A stretch of DNA of 46,743 bases from assembly GCA_002298785.1 (NCBI GenBank), contig DBMR01000055.1, forward strand, positions 1-46,743, in the 5' to 3' direction. The number at the start of each line of letters is the position of its first letter. Position 1 is the first letter of the stretch. Of the stretch, positions 1 through 7,073 are shown piece by piece. The notes beneath the pieces were generated by a model. That model was not told the DNA's origin, ran no database searches, and saw nothing but the letters and a program-made list of their open reading frames with translations. This DNA comes from Verrucomicrobia subdivision 3 bacterium UBA693 (lineage in GTDB: Bacteria > Verrucomicrobiota > Verrucomicrobiia > Limisphaerales > UBA8199). Both the position numbers and the translations under genes were made by a program.

Positions 1-138
1 GGTTAACCCGGGCGGCGGCCTTTTTCTTGATAAGTGGCCCGGGGCAAGATCGGATTCCGAATCCGGGGACCGGGCGTCGTGACCCGGCCAAAAAGAAAAT
101 CGTGCGCCGCCATCCAGAATTTGGCTTAATGGAAGGCG
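1..138. other. Left edge, no gene recognised
   Basis: No coding frame here has recognisable protein features; the short open frame starting near 27 has an implausible composition and overlaps the DUF6941 gene in another frame. A 15-base palindrome (CGGATTC-C-GAATCCG, 51-65) is visible, but nothing ties it to a function. Whatever lies upstream is cut off by the window edge. Confidence 0.4.
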
Positions 139-558
139 ATGAATATTCAAGTGGCGGTTTTATGCGATGCCGCAACGGACGACAACGGGAAATTGAATTT
201 GTTGGGAGCGTTCGACACGATTTATACCCAGAAACTACCGGCGACTCATCCGCAATGCTCGATTGCCCTGCGGCTCACCTTCACCAGCGAAGATGAAGGC
301 CAACACCAGTTGCACCTGGCCTTCGTGGACGCCGACGGACGCTCGATCATGCCCGGCATCGATATCCCGGTCCAGGTGCTGCTCCCGGGCGATTCCCATT
401 TCGGCACCCGGAACTTCATCGTCAATATCCAGCAACTCAAGTTCGACACCCCGGGCCTTTATTCGATTGATATGTCGCTGGACGGCCAGCCGCAAACCAG
501 CATTCCTCTCCTGGTGAAGCATAACCCCGCCCGGGCCAAAGCCGACCCGGCAGAGTGA
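139..558 (+). CDS. DUF6941 family protein
   Basis: A 139-residue protein with the opening MNIQVAVLCDAAT and the LNLLGAFDTI segment typical of the DUF6941 family, whose function is unknown. It has no signal peptide or membrane segment, so it is probably cytoplasmic. The predicted fold is mostly beta; the middle carries a paired 'HQLHLAFVDADGR' strand region and the C-terminus is charged. ATG 139 is chosen because the conserved N-terminus begins there, although the purine-rich GGAAGG lies only two bases before it. The gene ends 170 bp before nuoB, and the intervening DNA carries a regulatory-looking palindrome, so it probably is not part of the nuo transcript. The family assignment is from recall of the sequence pattern. 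Confidence 0.65.
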   Translation: MNIQVAVLCDAATDDNGKLNLLGAFDTIYTQKLPATHPQCSIALRLTFTSEDEGQHQLHLAFVDADGRSIMPGIDIPVQVLLPGDSHFGTRNFIVNIQQLKFDTPGLYSIDMSLDGQPQTSIPLLVKHNPARAKADPAE

Positions 559-636
559 GCGTTACTGTTGGCTGAACCGCGTTTGGTTTAGCCCGTCAAA
601 TAGTCTCAGAATCCGTCAGGGCGATAATGAAAAAAG

Positions 637-656
637 TTTGTGAAAAAAATCACAAA
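637..656. promoter_or_regulatory. CRP/FNR-family-like operator upstream of nuoB
   Basis: A perfect inverted repeat, TTTGTGA (637-643) and TCACAAA (650-656) around an A6 spacer, contains the exact TGTGA-N6-TCACA layout of a CRP-type site. It lies in the AT-rich gap between the DUF6941 gene and nuoB, with its last base 73 bp before the nuoB ATG. The base pattern is directly visible. Binding by a Crp/Fnr-family regulator is an inference, since no such regulator is encoded in the window. No convincing -35/-10 pair was found next to it. Confidence 0.45.
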
Positions 657-728
657 TTCAACTTGCCTGCGTTTTGGAACGATGTTTAGGTTTCGTTGCC
701 CGGCAGCACCCCCGGCGGGGCAGTTTAC

Positions 729-1238
729 ATGAAAACGAAGACAGAAATAGGTTACGACTCGCGCATCGAAGGGGATGTGATCTGCACGCGTTTGGACGCG
801 GCGCTCAATTGGTTTCGCAAGAACTCCTTGTGGCCGATGCCGATGGGCTTGGCCTGTTGCGCCATTGAATTGATGGGCACCGGCGCCAGCCGTTATGATA
901 TTTCCCGCTTCGGCGCGGAAGTGATGCGCTTCTCCCCGCGTCAGTCAGACGTGATGATTGTCGCCGGAACAGTGACCTACAAGATGGCGCTGGTGGTAAA
1001 ACGGATTTATGACCAGATGGCGGAGCCTAAATATGTGATCGCCATGGGCGCATGTGCTTCAACGGGTGGGATGTACCGCAGTTACTCGGTGCTGCAAGGT
1101 ATTGACCACCTGCTGCCAGTGGATGTCTACGTTGCCGGCTGTCCGCCGCGCCCGGAAGCGCTGCTCGACGCCCTGATGCGATTGCAGCGAAAGGTGGCCA
1201 AAGAACCGGTGATAGCCACCCTCAAGAAGGTGGCCTGA
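729..1238 (+). CDS. nuoB: NADH-quinone oxidoreductase subunit B
   Basis: This is the 169-residue peripheral-arm subunit that holds iron-sulfur cluster N2, the last cluster before quinone. All four expected cysteines are present: the adjacent pair Cys43-Cys44 in GLACCAIELM, Cys109 in GACASTGG and Cys138 in AGCPPRPEAL. ATG 729 is preferred over an in-frame ATG at 696 because MKTKTEIGYDSR begins the family-like region and the length matches the family; the upstream GGCGGGG is only a weak ribosome-binding site. It is the first nuo gene of the run and is followed after 34 bp by nuoC. The usual nuoA gene is not upstream. Confidence 0.96.
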   Translation: MKTKTEIGYDSRIEGDVICTRLDAALNWFRKNSLWPMPMGLACCAIELMGTGASRYDISRFGAEVMRFSPRQSDVMIVAGTVTYKMALVVKRIYDQMAEPKYVIAMGACASTGGMYRSYSVLQGIDHLLPVDVYVAGCPPRPEALLDALMRLQRKVAKEPVIATLKKVA

Positions 1239-1272
1239 AAGCAGGCGCCTCACCCAATCAGATTTGTAACCC

Positions 1273-1902
1273 ATGCGTGCTCAGCAACTTGCACAGCAGC
1301 TCAAGGCCAGATTCGGAGATTTACTCTCCGAACCCGCTGAATTTCGTGGCGAGCTCACCATGCAAGTAGTTGATCCGGAAAAGATTGCAGATATATGCCG
1401 GATGGCGAAGGAGGAACTCAAGTTCGATTATCTTGTCGACATTACCAGCATCGATAACTACGGCGAAGATCCCCGGTTCAGCGTGGTCTACCACCTCTAC
1501 GGCTACGAACACCGCGCCTATCTGCGACTTCAGCTCAGCGTCTCGGAAGAAACCTGCCAGGTCCCAACAGTGACAACCGTTTGGAAGACAGCAGATTGGC
1601 ACGAACGCGAGATCTACGATATGATGGGTATTCGGTTCGCCGGACACCCCGATTTGCGCCGCATTCTGATGTGGGAAGGCTATCCGCATCATCCTTTGCG
1701 TAAAGACTTTCCAGTCACCGGCAAATCCACTTCGGTACCGGGGATTGCATTCACCGAGGCAGCGCCCCTGGCGGGTGGACCTTTTATTACGGTGGCAGGA
1801 GGGAAGGACGCCATGGCCCGTGAGCCACGCGGTCGCCTGCCCGAGACCGATTCGACGGAATCAAAAGGACCGAGCCAGCAACCCCTTTCGACCGGGCATT
1901 AA
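1273..1902 (+). CDS. nuoC: NADH-quinone oxidoreductase subunit C
   Basis: This 209-residue protein matches the 30-kDa complex I subunit that packs against NuoD and NuoB in the peripheral arm. The family signature is visible as 'WHEREIYDMMGIRFAGHPDLRRI' (residues about 107-129), followed by a 'WEGYPHHPLRKDFPV' stretch. It is a stand-alone NuoC, not the fused NuoCD form of enterobacteria. About 40 residues at the C-terminus after the core domain are low in conservation and rich in Gly, Pro, Ser and charged residues. The stop codon is separated from the nuoD ATG by one base, which suggests translational coupling. Confidence 0.95.
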   Translation: MRAQQLAQQLKARFGDLLSEPAEFRGELTMQVVDPEKIADICRMAKEELKFDYLVDITSIDNYGEDPRFSVVYHLYGYEHRAYLRLQLSVSEETCQVPTVTTVWKTADWHEREIYDMMGIRFAGHPDLRRILMWEGYPHHPLRKDFPVTGKSTSVPGIAFTEAAPLAGGPFITVAGGKDAMAREPRGRLPETDSTESKGPSQQPLSTGH

Positions 1903-1903
1903 G

Positions 1904-3178
1904 ATGGCCGAAACTCGAGACATTCAATTTCGCGACGTCGCCGGGCAGGCTGCCGAGGCGGCGCAAGCCCTCGCGCCTGCTAACGACGCGGGCGAGGTGG
2001 AATTGCAGGGCGAAAAAATGGTGCTGAACATGGGGCCCTCCCATCCGGCCACGCACGGGGTATTGCGCATCGTGCTCGAGTTGGATGGGGAGATCATCAC
2101 CAAGGCTGTGCCCGAAGTGGGTTATTTGCATCGCGGCGACGAAAAAATCGCCGAGAACATGACCTACACCCAGTTCATCCCTTACACGGATCGTCTGGAT
2201 TACCTCGCGCCGCTGGCCAATAACGTGGCCTACGCGCTGGCAGTGGAGAAACTGCTGGGGATCGACAAGGAACTGACCCCTCGCTGCCGGTTCATCCGCG
2301 TGATCTGCGTCGAGTTGGCCCGCATTTCCTCGCACCTGCTCGGAGTGGGTTGTTATGCCATGGACGTCGGGGCGATGACGGTGTTCCTGCACACGTTCAC
2401 CGAGCGGGAAAAAATCCACAACCTTTGTGAATCCCTCAGCGGCGCCCGTTTTACCACGAGCTACACCCGCATCGGGGGGTTGTCGCGTGATATGCCCCCC
2501 GGCTGGATGGAAGCGTGCCGACAGTTTCTCAAGGAAGTGGTGGTCAACATCGACGAAACCGAGACGTTGCTAACCCGGAACCGGATTTTTGTGGATCGCA
2601 CGCAAGGCGTGGGAGTCATCTCGCGCGAGGATGCGATCGATTACGGACTCAGCGGACCGAACCTGCGCGGCAGCGGGGTGGAACACGACCTGCGCAAGGC
2701 CCAGCCTTACCTGGTTTACGATCAGTTGGATTTCGAAGTGCCCGTCGGCTCAACCGGCGACAGCTACGATCGATACCTGGTGCGCATCGAAGAAATGCGC
2801 CAGAGCGTACGCATCGTCCACCAGTGCCTGGATAAGATGCCCGGCGGCCCGATCAACGTGGCCGACGGCAAGGTGGTCCTGCCGCCCAAAGACCGGGTGC
2901 TGACGCGCATGGAGGAGTTGATCCACCACTTCCTGAATGTGACCCAGGGGATTAATGTTCCGCCCGGCCAGATTTATTTCGGACACGAAAATCCCAAAGG
3001 GGAACTGGGCTTTTACATCAACAGCCGGGGCGGCGGCACGCCGTATCGACTGAAGATTCGATCGCCTTCCTTCGTCAATCTGAGCATTTTGCAGCGCCTG
3101 CTGCCCGGCCACATGATGAGCGACACGGTCGCCATCCTGGGCTCCTTTGACTTCGTAATGGGAGAATGCGACCGATGA
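1904..3178 (+). CDS. nuoD: NADH-quinone oxidoreductase subunit D
   Basis: This is the 424-residue 49-kDa subunit, derived from the large subunit of NiFe hydrogenases, which forms the quinone pocket with NuoB. The family markers LNMGPSHPATHGVLR (residues about 41-55) and GYLHRGDEKIAE are present, as is the C-terminal 'SFDFVMGECDR' end that replaces the hydrogenase metal motif. About 35 residues precede the conserved core. ATG 1904 is chosen because it directly follows the nuoC stop; an open frame extends further upstream but only through nuoC coding sequence. The last four bases (ATGA, 3175-3178) also form the likely nuoE start. Confidence 0.96.
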   Translation: MAETRDIQFRDVAGQAAEAAQALAPANDAGEVELQGEKMVLNMGPSHPATHGVLRIVLELDGEIITKAVPEVGYLHRGDEKIAENMTYTQFIPYTDRLDYLAPLANNVAYALAVEKLLGIDKELTPRCRFIRVICVELARISSHLLGVGCYAMDVGAMTVFLHTFTEREKIHNLCESLSGARFTTSYTRIGGLSRDMPPGWMEACRQFLKEVVVNIDETETLLTRNRIFVDRTQGVGVISREDAIDYGLSGPNLRGSGVEHDLRKAQPYLVYDQLDFEVPVGSTGDSYDRYLVRIEEMRQSVRIVHQCLDKMPGGPINVADGKVVLPPKDRVLTRMEELIHHFLNVTQGINVPPGQIYFGHENPKGELGFYINSRGGGTPYRLKIRSPSFVNLSILQRLLPGHMMSDTVAILGSFDFVMGECDR

Positions 3179-3795
3179 AACCCGACACCGTCTCCCCCAC
3201 GAAGCCTTCGGGAACTCCCGCTGAAAGCGCGGCAGGAGGCGCTACCGCACCGCCGGCGGGCGAATCTCCTCACAACACACAACCGATCCCGAGTTCGTTG
3301 CGCGAACAGCCGGATTTCAGCGTGCCCCCCGAAATGACAGCGGCGCTGGATGAACTGATCGGCCATTACCCCAAAAAGCGAAGTGCTTCATTGATGCTCC
3401 TGCACGCGGTGCAGGAACGCTACGGCTATGTTTCACGACAGGCCGTCGAGTGGATCGCCGCCCGCCTCGAGCTCGCCCCGATTAACGTTTACGAACTGGT
3501 CACGTTTTACCCAATGTTCCAGCGCGAGCGGACCGGCAAGTTCCATTTGCGCATCTGCCGGACCTTGAGCTGTGCCTTGGGCGGCAGCTACGAATTGCAC
3601 GAACATTTCTGCTCGAAACTCGGGCTGGACGCGCATGGACACGGCGCGCAGACCACGCGCGACGGCAAATTCACCGTGGAATTTGTGGAATGCCTGGCCA
3701 GTTGCGGCACCGCCCCCGTAATGATGTGCAATGACGCTTTCTACGAGGGAGTCAGCACCGCCAAAGCCGACGAAATCCTGGAGAAATGCAAATGA
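3175..3795 (+). CDS. nuoE: NADH-quinone oxidoreductase subunit E
   Basis: This 206-residue thioredoxin-like subunit carries the off-path [2Fe-2S] cluster N1a next to NuoF. The ligands are visible as C-x4-C in CRTLSC and C-x3-C in CLASC. The N-terminal 50 or so residues are a Pro/Ala/Ser/Thr-rich, probably disordered extension before the core beginning near 'FSVPPEMTAALDELI'; most NuoE proteins are 150-170 residues. ATG 3175 overlaps the nuoD stop as ATGA; an in-frame ATG at 3166 would add three residues. The stop codon (3793-3795) in turn overlaps the ATG of a short open frame at 3792. Confidence 0.95.
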   Translation: MKPDTVSPTKPSGTPAESAAGGATAPPAGESPHNTQPIPSSLREQPDFSVPPEMTAALDELIGHYPKKRSASLMLLHAVQERYGYVSRQAVEWIAARLELAPINVYELVTFYPMFQRERTGKFHLRICRTLSCALGGSYELHEHFCSKLGLDAHGHGAQTTRDGKFTVEFVECLASCGTAPVMMCNDAFYEGVSTAKADEILEKCK

Positions 3796-3953
3796 AGACA
3801 CTCCTGGAACAAGCGGACAACAAAAGGGAATGGCTGCCCGACATGGATTTGAACCATGACAAACAGATCCAGAGTCTGCTGTGCTACCGTTACACCATCG
3901 GGCAAACGAGCACCGCTAGCTTAGAACTTTGCCGGAGGGAGTCAAGGAGTTGA
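3792..3953 (+). CDS. Possible 53-codon coupling ORF antisense to tRNA-Gln
   Basis: An open frame begins at ATG 3792, overlapping the nuoE stop as ATGA, and runs through the antisense strand of the tRNA-Gln gene to TGA 3951-3953. That stop is eight bases before the proposed nuoF ATG. The middle of the product is simply the translation of the reverse-complemented tRNA, so the sequence is not evidence for a conserved protein, and this kind of frame is often a spurious annotation. The position is nevertheless suggestive: ribosomes ending nuoE could re-initiate and be delivered close to nuoF across a gap that would otherwise be 166 bp. No function is assigned. Confidence 0.25.
   Translation: MKTLLEQADNKREWLPDMDLNHDKQIQSLLCYRYTIGQTSTASLELCRRESRS
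3831..3904 (-). tRNA. tRNA-Gln (anticodon CTG)
   Basis: The reverse complement folds into a full cloverleaf: acceptor TGCCCGA/TCGGGCA, D-arm GTG...CAC, anticodon stem GCAGA/TCTGT with loop CTCTGGA giving anticodon CTG (reads CAG), T-arm CATGG-TTCAAAT-CCATG, discriminator G and an encoded CCA (3831-3833). The gene lies inside the nuoE-nuoF gap on the strand opposite the nuo operon, so the operon transcript would contain its exact antisense. It looks intact and functional. No integrase gene or direct repeat is present nearby to suggest that it marks an integration site. Confidence 0.95.
3918..3945 (-). promoter_or_regulatory. Candidate promoter for tRNA-Gln
   Basis: On the minus strand a TTGACT hexamer (complement of 3940-3945) is followed after 16 bp by TAAGCT (complement of 3918-3923). 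This would start transcription a few bases before the tRNA 5' end at 3904. The -35 matches consensus at five of six positions and the -10 at three of six. It overlaps the AAGGAG (3944-3949) that probably serves as the nuoF ribosome-binding site on the other strand. This is a pattern match only. Confidence 0.3.
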
Positions 3954-3961
3954 TTGCCGCC

Positions 3962-5362
3962 ATGCCCCAGGAATACCGACAAATCTTAAAGTACGCTGAC
4001 ACCCCCGGTTACACACGGGACATCGACTGCTACCTGCGCCATGGCGGCTACCAGGTCCTGCGCAAGGCGCTCGAGCTCCCTGCAAAAGCTCTGCCGGACG
4101 GCAAGTCCGCGAGCGGCCCAGAACAAATTCGGGACCAGGTGAAGCTCTCCGGACTACGCGGGCGTGGGGGCGCCGGTTTCTCCTGCGGACTGAAGTGGTC
4201 TTTCGTGGACCGGCGCAGCGGCAAACCCATCTACCTCATCTGCAACGCGGACGAATCAGAGCCTGGCACGTTCAAAGACAAGCAGATCATTCACAAGGAT
4301 CCGCATCAGATGATCGAGGGCATGATCATCTCGTGCTACGCGAACGACGTTCACCTGGCCTACATCTATATCCGGGGTGAGTTCATGGAAGGGGCGCGCA
4401 TCCTGAATCAGGCTTTGCAGGAAGCTCGCGACCGGAATTTCCTGGGTCGAAATATTCTCGGCAAAGGTTACGATCTTGAGATCCACGTGCATCGCGGAGC
4501 CGGCGCCTACATCTGTGGCGAAGAAACCGGGCTGATCGAATCCCTCGAAGGCAAACGCGCCTATCCGCGCATCAAGCCACCCTATTTCCCGGCGGTCCTG
4601 GGACTCTACATGTGTCCCACGATCGTGAACAACGTTGAGACGCTTTGCGCCGTGAAGCACGTGGTGGATTTGGGGCCGGCTGAATACGCCAAACTCGGCA
4701 CTCCGAACAATACCGGCACCCGCATCGTGAGCCTGAGCGGCCAGGTTAAACGCCCGGGCTATTACGAAGTCGAGGTCGGCAAAGTCACCCTGAGAGATCT
4801 CATTTTCGACCCTGTGTTTGGCGGTGGCCTGCGCGAGGGACGCCAGTTGAAAGCCATCATCCCCGGCGGATCCTCGTCCAAAGTTTTCAAAGCCGGTGAG
4901 AAATTCAAACTCAAACGCAAAGGACCGGACGGAAAAGACGTCGAGCAGGAATTGGACGTGCTGGATTTGCCCTACGATTTTGATTCCTTGATCGCGGCGG
5001 GCAGCATGTCCGGCTCGGGAGCGATCATCGTGCTGGATGACTCGGCCGACATCGTAAAAGCGCTGGCCAACCTCGCGGAGTTTTACGCTCACGAAAGTTG
5101 CGGCCAATGCACCCCGTGCCGCGAAGGATCGCTCTGGATGTCGAAAGCCTTGCACCGCCTTTCGCACGGCCAGGGAAGAAAAATCGATGCGGATTACCTG
5201 CTGAAAATCGCGGACAACATTCCCGGCGGCCGGACGATTTGCGCGTTTGGCGAAGCCTGTTCCTGGCCGGTTCAGAGCTTCGTAACAAAGTTCAAAGATG
5301 AATTTGCGGCCCGAGGCGCGCAGGATGAGGAACGCCGATCCGCGGTCGGCGCGACCAAATAA
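3962..5362 (+). CDS. nuoF: NADH-quinone oxidoreductase subunit F
   Basis: This is the NADH-binding and FMN-binding subunit of complex I, 466 residues from ATG 3962. Visible motifs include the glycine-rich RGRGGAGFSCGLKWSF, the FMN-site CNADESEPGTFKD, the NADH-site GAGAYICGEETGLIESLEGK and the N3 [4Fe-4S] ligands C-x2-C-x2-C in SCGQCTPCREG plus a later Cys in TICAFGEAC. TTG codons at 3929 and 3950 could extend the N-terminus by 11 or 4 residues; ATG 3962 is favoured because AAGGAG lies 12 bases upstream, though that spacing is long. The tRNA-Gln gene and a short open frame occupy the gap to nuoE. Confidence 0.95.
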   Translation: MPQEYRQILKYADTPGYTRDIDCYLRHGGYQVLRKALELPAKALPDGKSASGPEQIRDQVKLSGLRGRGGAGFSCGLKWSFVDRRSGKPIYLICNADESEPGTFKDKQIIHKDPHQMIEGMIISCYANDVHLAYIYIRGEFMEGARILNQALQEARDRNFLGRNILGKGYDLEIHVHRGAGAYICGEETGLIESLEGKRAYPRIKPPYFPAVLGLYMCPTIVNNVETLCAVKHVVDLGPAEYAKLGTPNNTGTRIVSLSGQVKRPGYYEVEVGKVTLRDLIFDPVFGGGLREGRQLKAIIPGGSSSKVFKAGEKFKLKRKGPDGKDVEQELDVLDLPYDFDSLIAAGSMSGSGAIIVLDDSADIVKALANLAEFYAHESCGQCTPCREGSLWMSKALHRLSHGQGRKIDADYLLKIADNIPGGRTICAFGEACSWPVQSFVTKFKDEFAARGAQDEERRSAVGATK

Positions 5363-5371
5363 TCGAAACGG

Positions 5372-7072
5372 ATGTCGACCAACGTAAAAACCGAAACACC
5401 TCCCGCACCCGCACCGGTCGAAAAGATCAAGGTGAAGGTGGATGGCCGTGAAGTTGAGGTGCCGAAGACGATGCCCGATCCGATGACGGGCAAGCCAGTG
5501 CCGACGACCATGATCCAGGCCTGCCAGGCCATCAAGGTGGACGTGCCCCATTACTGTTACCATCCCCGCCTGCCGGTAGCCGGCAATTGCCGCATGTGCC
5601 TGGTGGAATTCGGCACCCCCTCGCTCGGTCCCGACCGCAAACCGATTCTGAACCCGGATGGCTCGCCGAAAATTTCCAAATCCCCGCGCCCGGCCATCGC
5701 TTGCGCCACGCCCATCTCGCCGGGCATGGAGATATACACCAATACCCCGGGCGTAAAATTAATGCGCGAAGGAGTGCTCGAGTTCCTCCTCATCAATCAC
5801 CCGCTTGATTGCCCGATCTGCGACCAGGCCGGCGAATGTAAGCTGCAGGAATATTCGGTGGATTATGGCCAGACCCAAAGCCGCTTCGCCGAAGTCAAAG
5901 TCCATAAACCCAAGCGCGTGGAACTCGGCCCGCGCATCATTCTCGACGACGAACGCTGCATCCTCTGCACCCGCTGCATCCGGTTCACCCGGGATATTGT
6001 GGGAGATGACGCGCTCGGCATTGTCAACCGGGGCAGCTTCAACACCCTGACCGCGTATCCCGGGCGCGTCTTCGACAATAACTACACCCTGAATACCGTC
6101 GACCTTTGCCCGGTCGGCGCGCTGACTTCGAAGGATTTCCGGTTCCAAATGCGGGTGTGGTTCCTTAAAGAGACCAAGAGCCTGTGCACCAGTTGCGCCA
6201 CCGGCTGCAATGTCATTGTCGGCTCTCGCGAAGGCCGGGTCTATCGCTACGAACCGCGCGAGAACGACGCCGTCAACGCCACCTGGATGTGCGACTATGG
6301 CCGGCTCAATTATCGCTGGATTCATAGCCCGGATCGTCTGACGCGCGTCATCCTCCGCACCGGTGGCTCTGAGTCAGCTTCAGATTGGAAGACTGCCCTG
6401 CCCCAACTGGCGGCCAAACTCAAAAGCGCTGCTCCGGGTTCGGTGGCCATCATCGGCTCCGCCCGGCAAACCACGGAAGAACTTTTCCTGCTCGGCAAAC
6501 TGGCCCGGCATTTCCAGGCCGTCACCGATGCGCCTCCGCGCGTCGGGCAGGCAGATCACTTGCTCCTGAACGCCGATCGCAATCCCAACACCAACGGGAC
6601 GGTCTTTACTGGCATCGCCGCAACACCCCCCGGCGCGAACCTGAAAAAGATCGCGGATGGCATACGGGAAGGCAAAATCAAGTCATTGATTGTATTTGGC
6701 GAAGACGTCACCCGGCACGGGATTGGCACCGACCTGCTGGCCAAGCTGGATTTGCTCGTGGTGAGCGACATCCTGCCCAATGCCACGACGAAAGCGGCGC
6801 ATTACCTGTTGCCCGGCTGTGCGCATGTGGAAAAGCGCGGGACCTTCGTGAACGCGAAGGGACGCGTGCAAAAGTTCATGAAGGCCGTCGAGGCGAAAGG
6901 CGACGCACGGCCGGAAATCGAGTTCCTGAGCGAGTTGCTGCAGGGAGTTACGGGTGGGACGACGCCCCAAAGTCTCGAGGGCTTGTTTAATCAAATGGCG
7001 GGCGAACTTCCCGCACTGCAAGGCGTGACCTGGGCGGCGCTCGGTGACACCGGAGTGACCGTGCAAATTTGA
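5372..7072 (+). CDS. nuoG: NADH-quinone oxidoreductase subunit G
   Basis: This 566-residue protein carries most peripheral-arm clusters. The N-terminal ferredoxin domain shows the [2Fe-2S] cysteines in 'CYHPRLPVAGNCRMC' plus a later Cys; then the N5 His/Cys set in HPLDCPICDQAGEC and the N4 set in CILCTRC with a distal VDLCPVGAL. An exact C-x2-C-x3-C-x27-C pattern follows (from CTSCATGC), matching the ligands of the extra cluster N7. The molybdopterin-oxidoreductase-like C-terminal part is short: total length is well below the roughly 780-910 residues of Thermus or E. coli NuoG. No frameshift is evident and the frame stays clean to its end one base before nuoH. Confidence 0.94.
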   Translation: MSTNVKTETPPAPAPVEKIKVKVDGREVEVPKTMPDPMTGKPVPTTMIQACQAIKVDVPHYCYHPRLPVAGNCRMCLVEFGTPSLGPDRKPILNPDGSPKISKSPRPAIACATPISPGMEIYTNTPGVKLMREGVLEFLLINHPLDCPICDQAGECKLQEYSVDYGQTQSRFAEVKVHKPKRVELGPRIILDDERCILCTRCIRFTRDIVGDDALGIVNRGSFNTLTAYPGRVFDNNYTLNTVDLCPVGALTSKDFRFQMRVWFLKETKSLCTSCATGCNVIVGSREGRVYRYEPRENDAVNATWMCDYGRLNYRWIHSPDRLTRVILRTGGSESASDWKTALPQLAAKLKSAAPGSVAIIGSARQTTEELFLLGKLARHFQAVTDAPPRVGQADHLLLNADRNPNTNGTVFTGIAATPPGANLKKIADGIREGKIKSLIVFGEDVTRHGIGTDLLAKLDLLVVSDILPNATTKAAHYLLPGCAHVEKRGTFVNAKGRVQKFMKAVEAKGDARPEIEFLSELLQGVTGGTTPQSLEGLFNQMAGELPALQGVTWAALGDTGVTVQI

Positions 7073-7073
7073 C

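Noticed and set aside
3831..3904. tRNA-Gln as an attachment site of an integrated element
   Set aside because: No integrase, repeated tRNA 3' end or foreign gene block was seen nearby. The nuo genes on both sides are in normal order.
4256..5563. 435-codon minus-strand open frame
   Set aside because: Antisense to nuoF, whose cofactor motifs are intact. The opposite-strand translation shows no family features.
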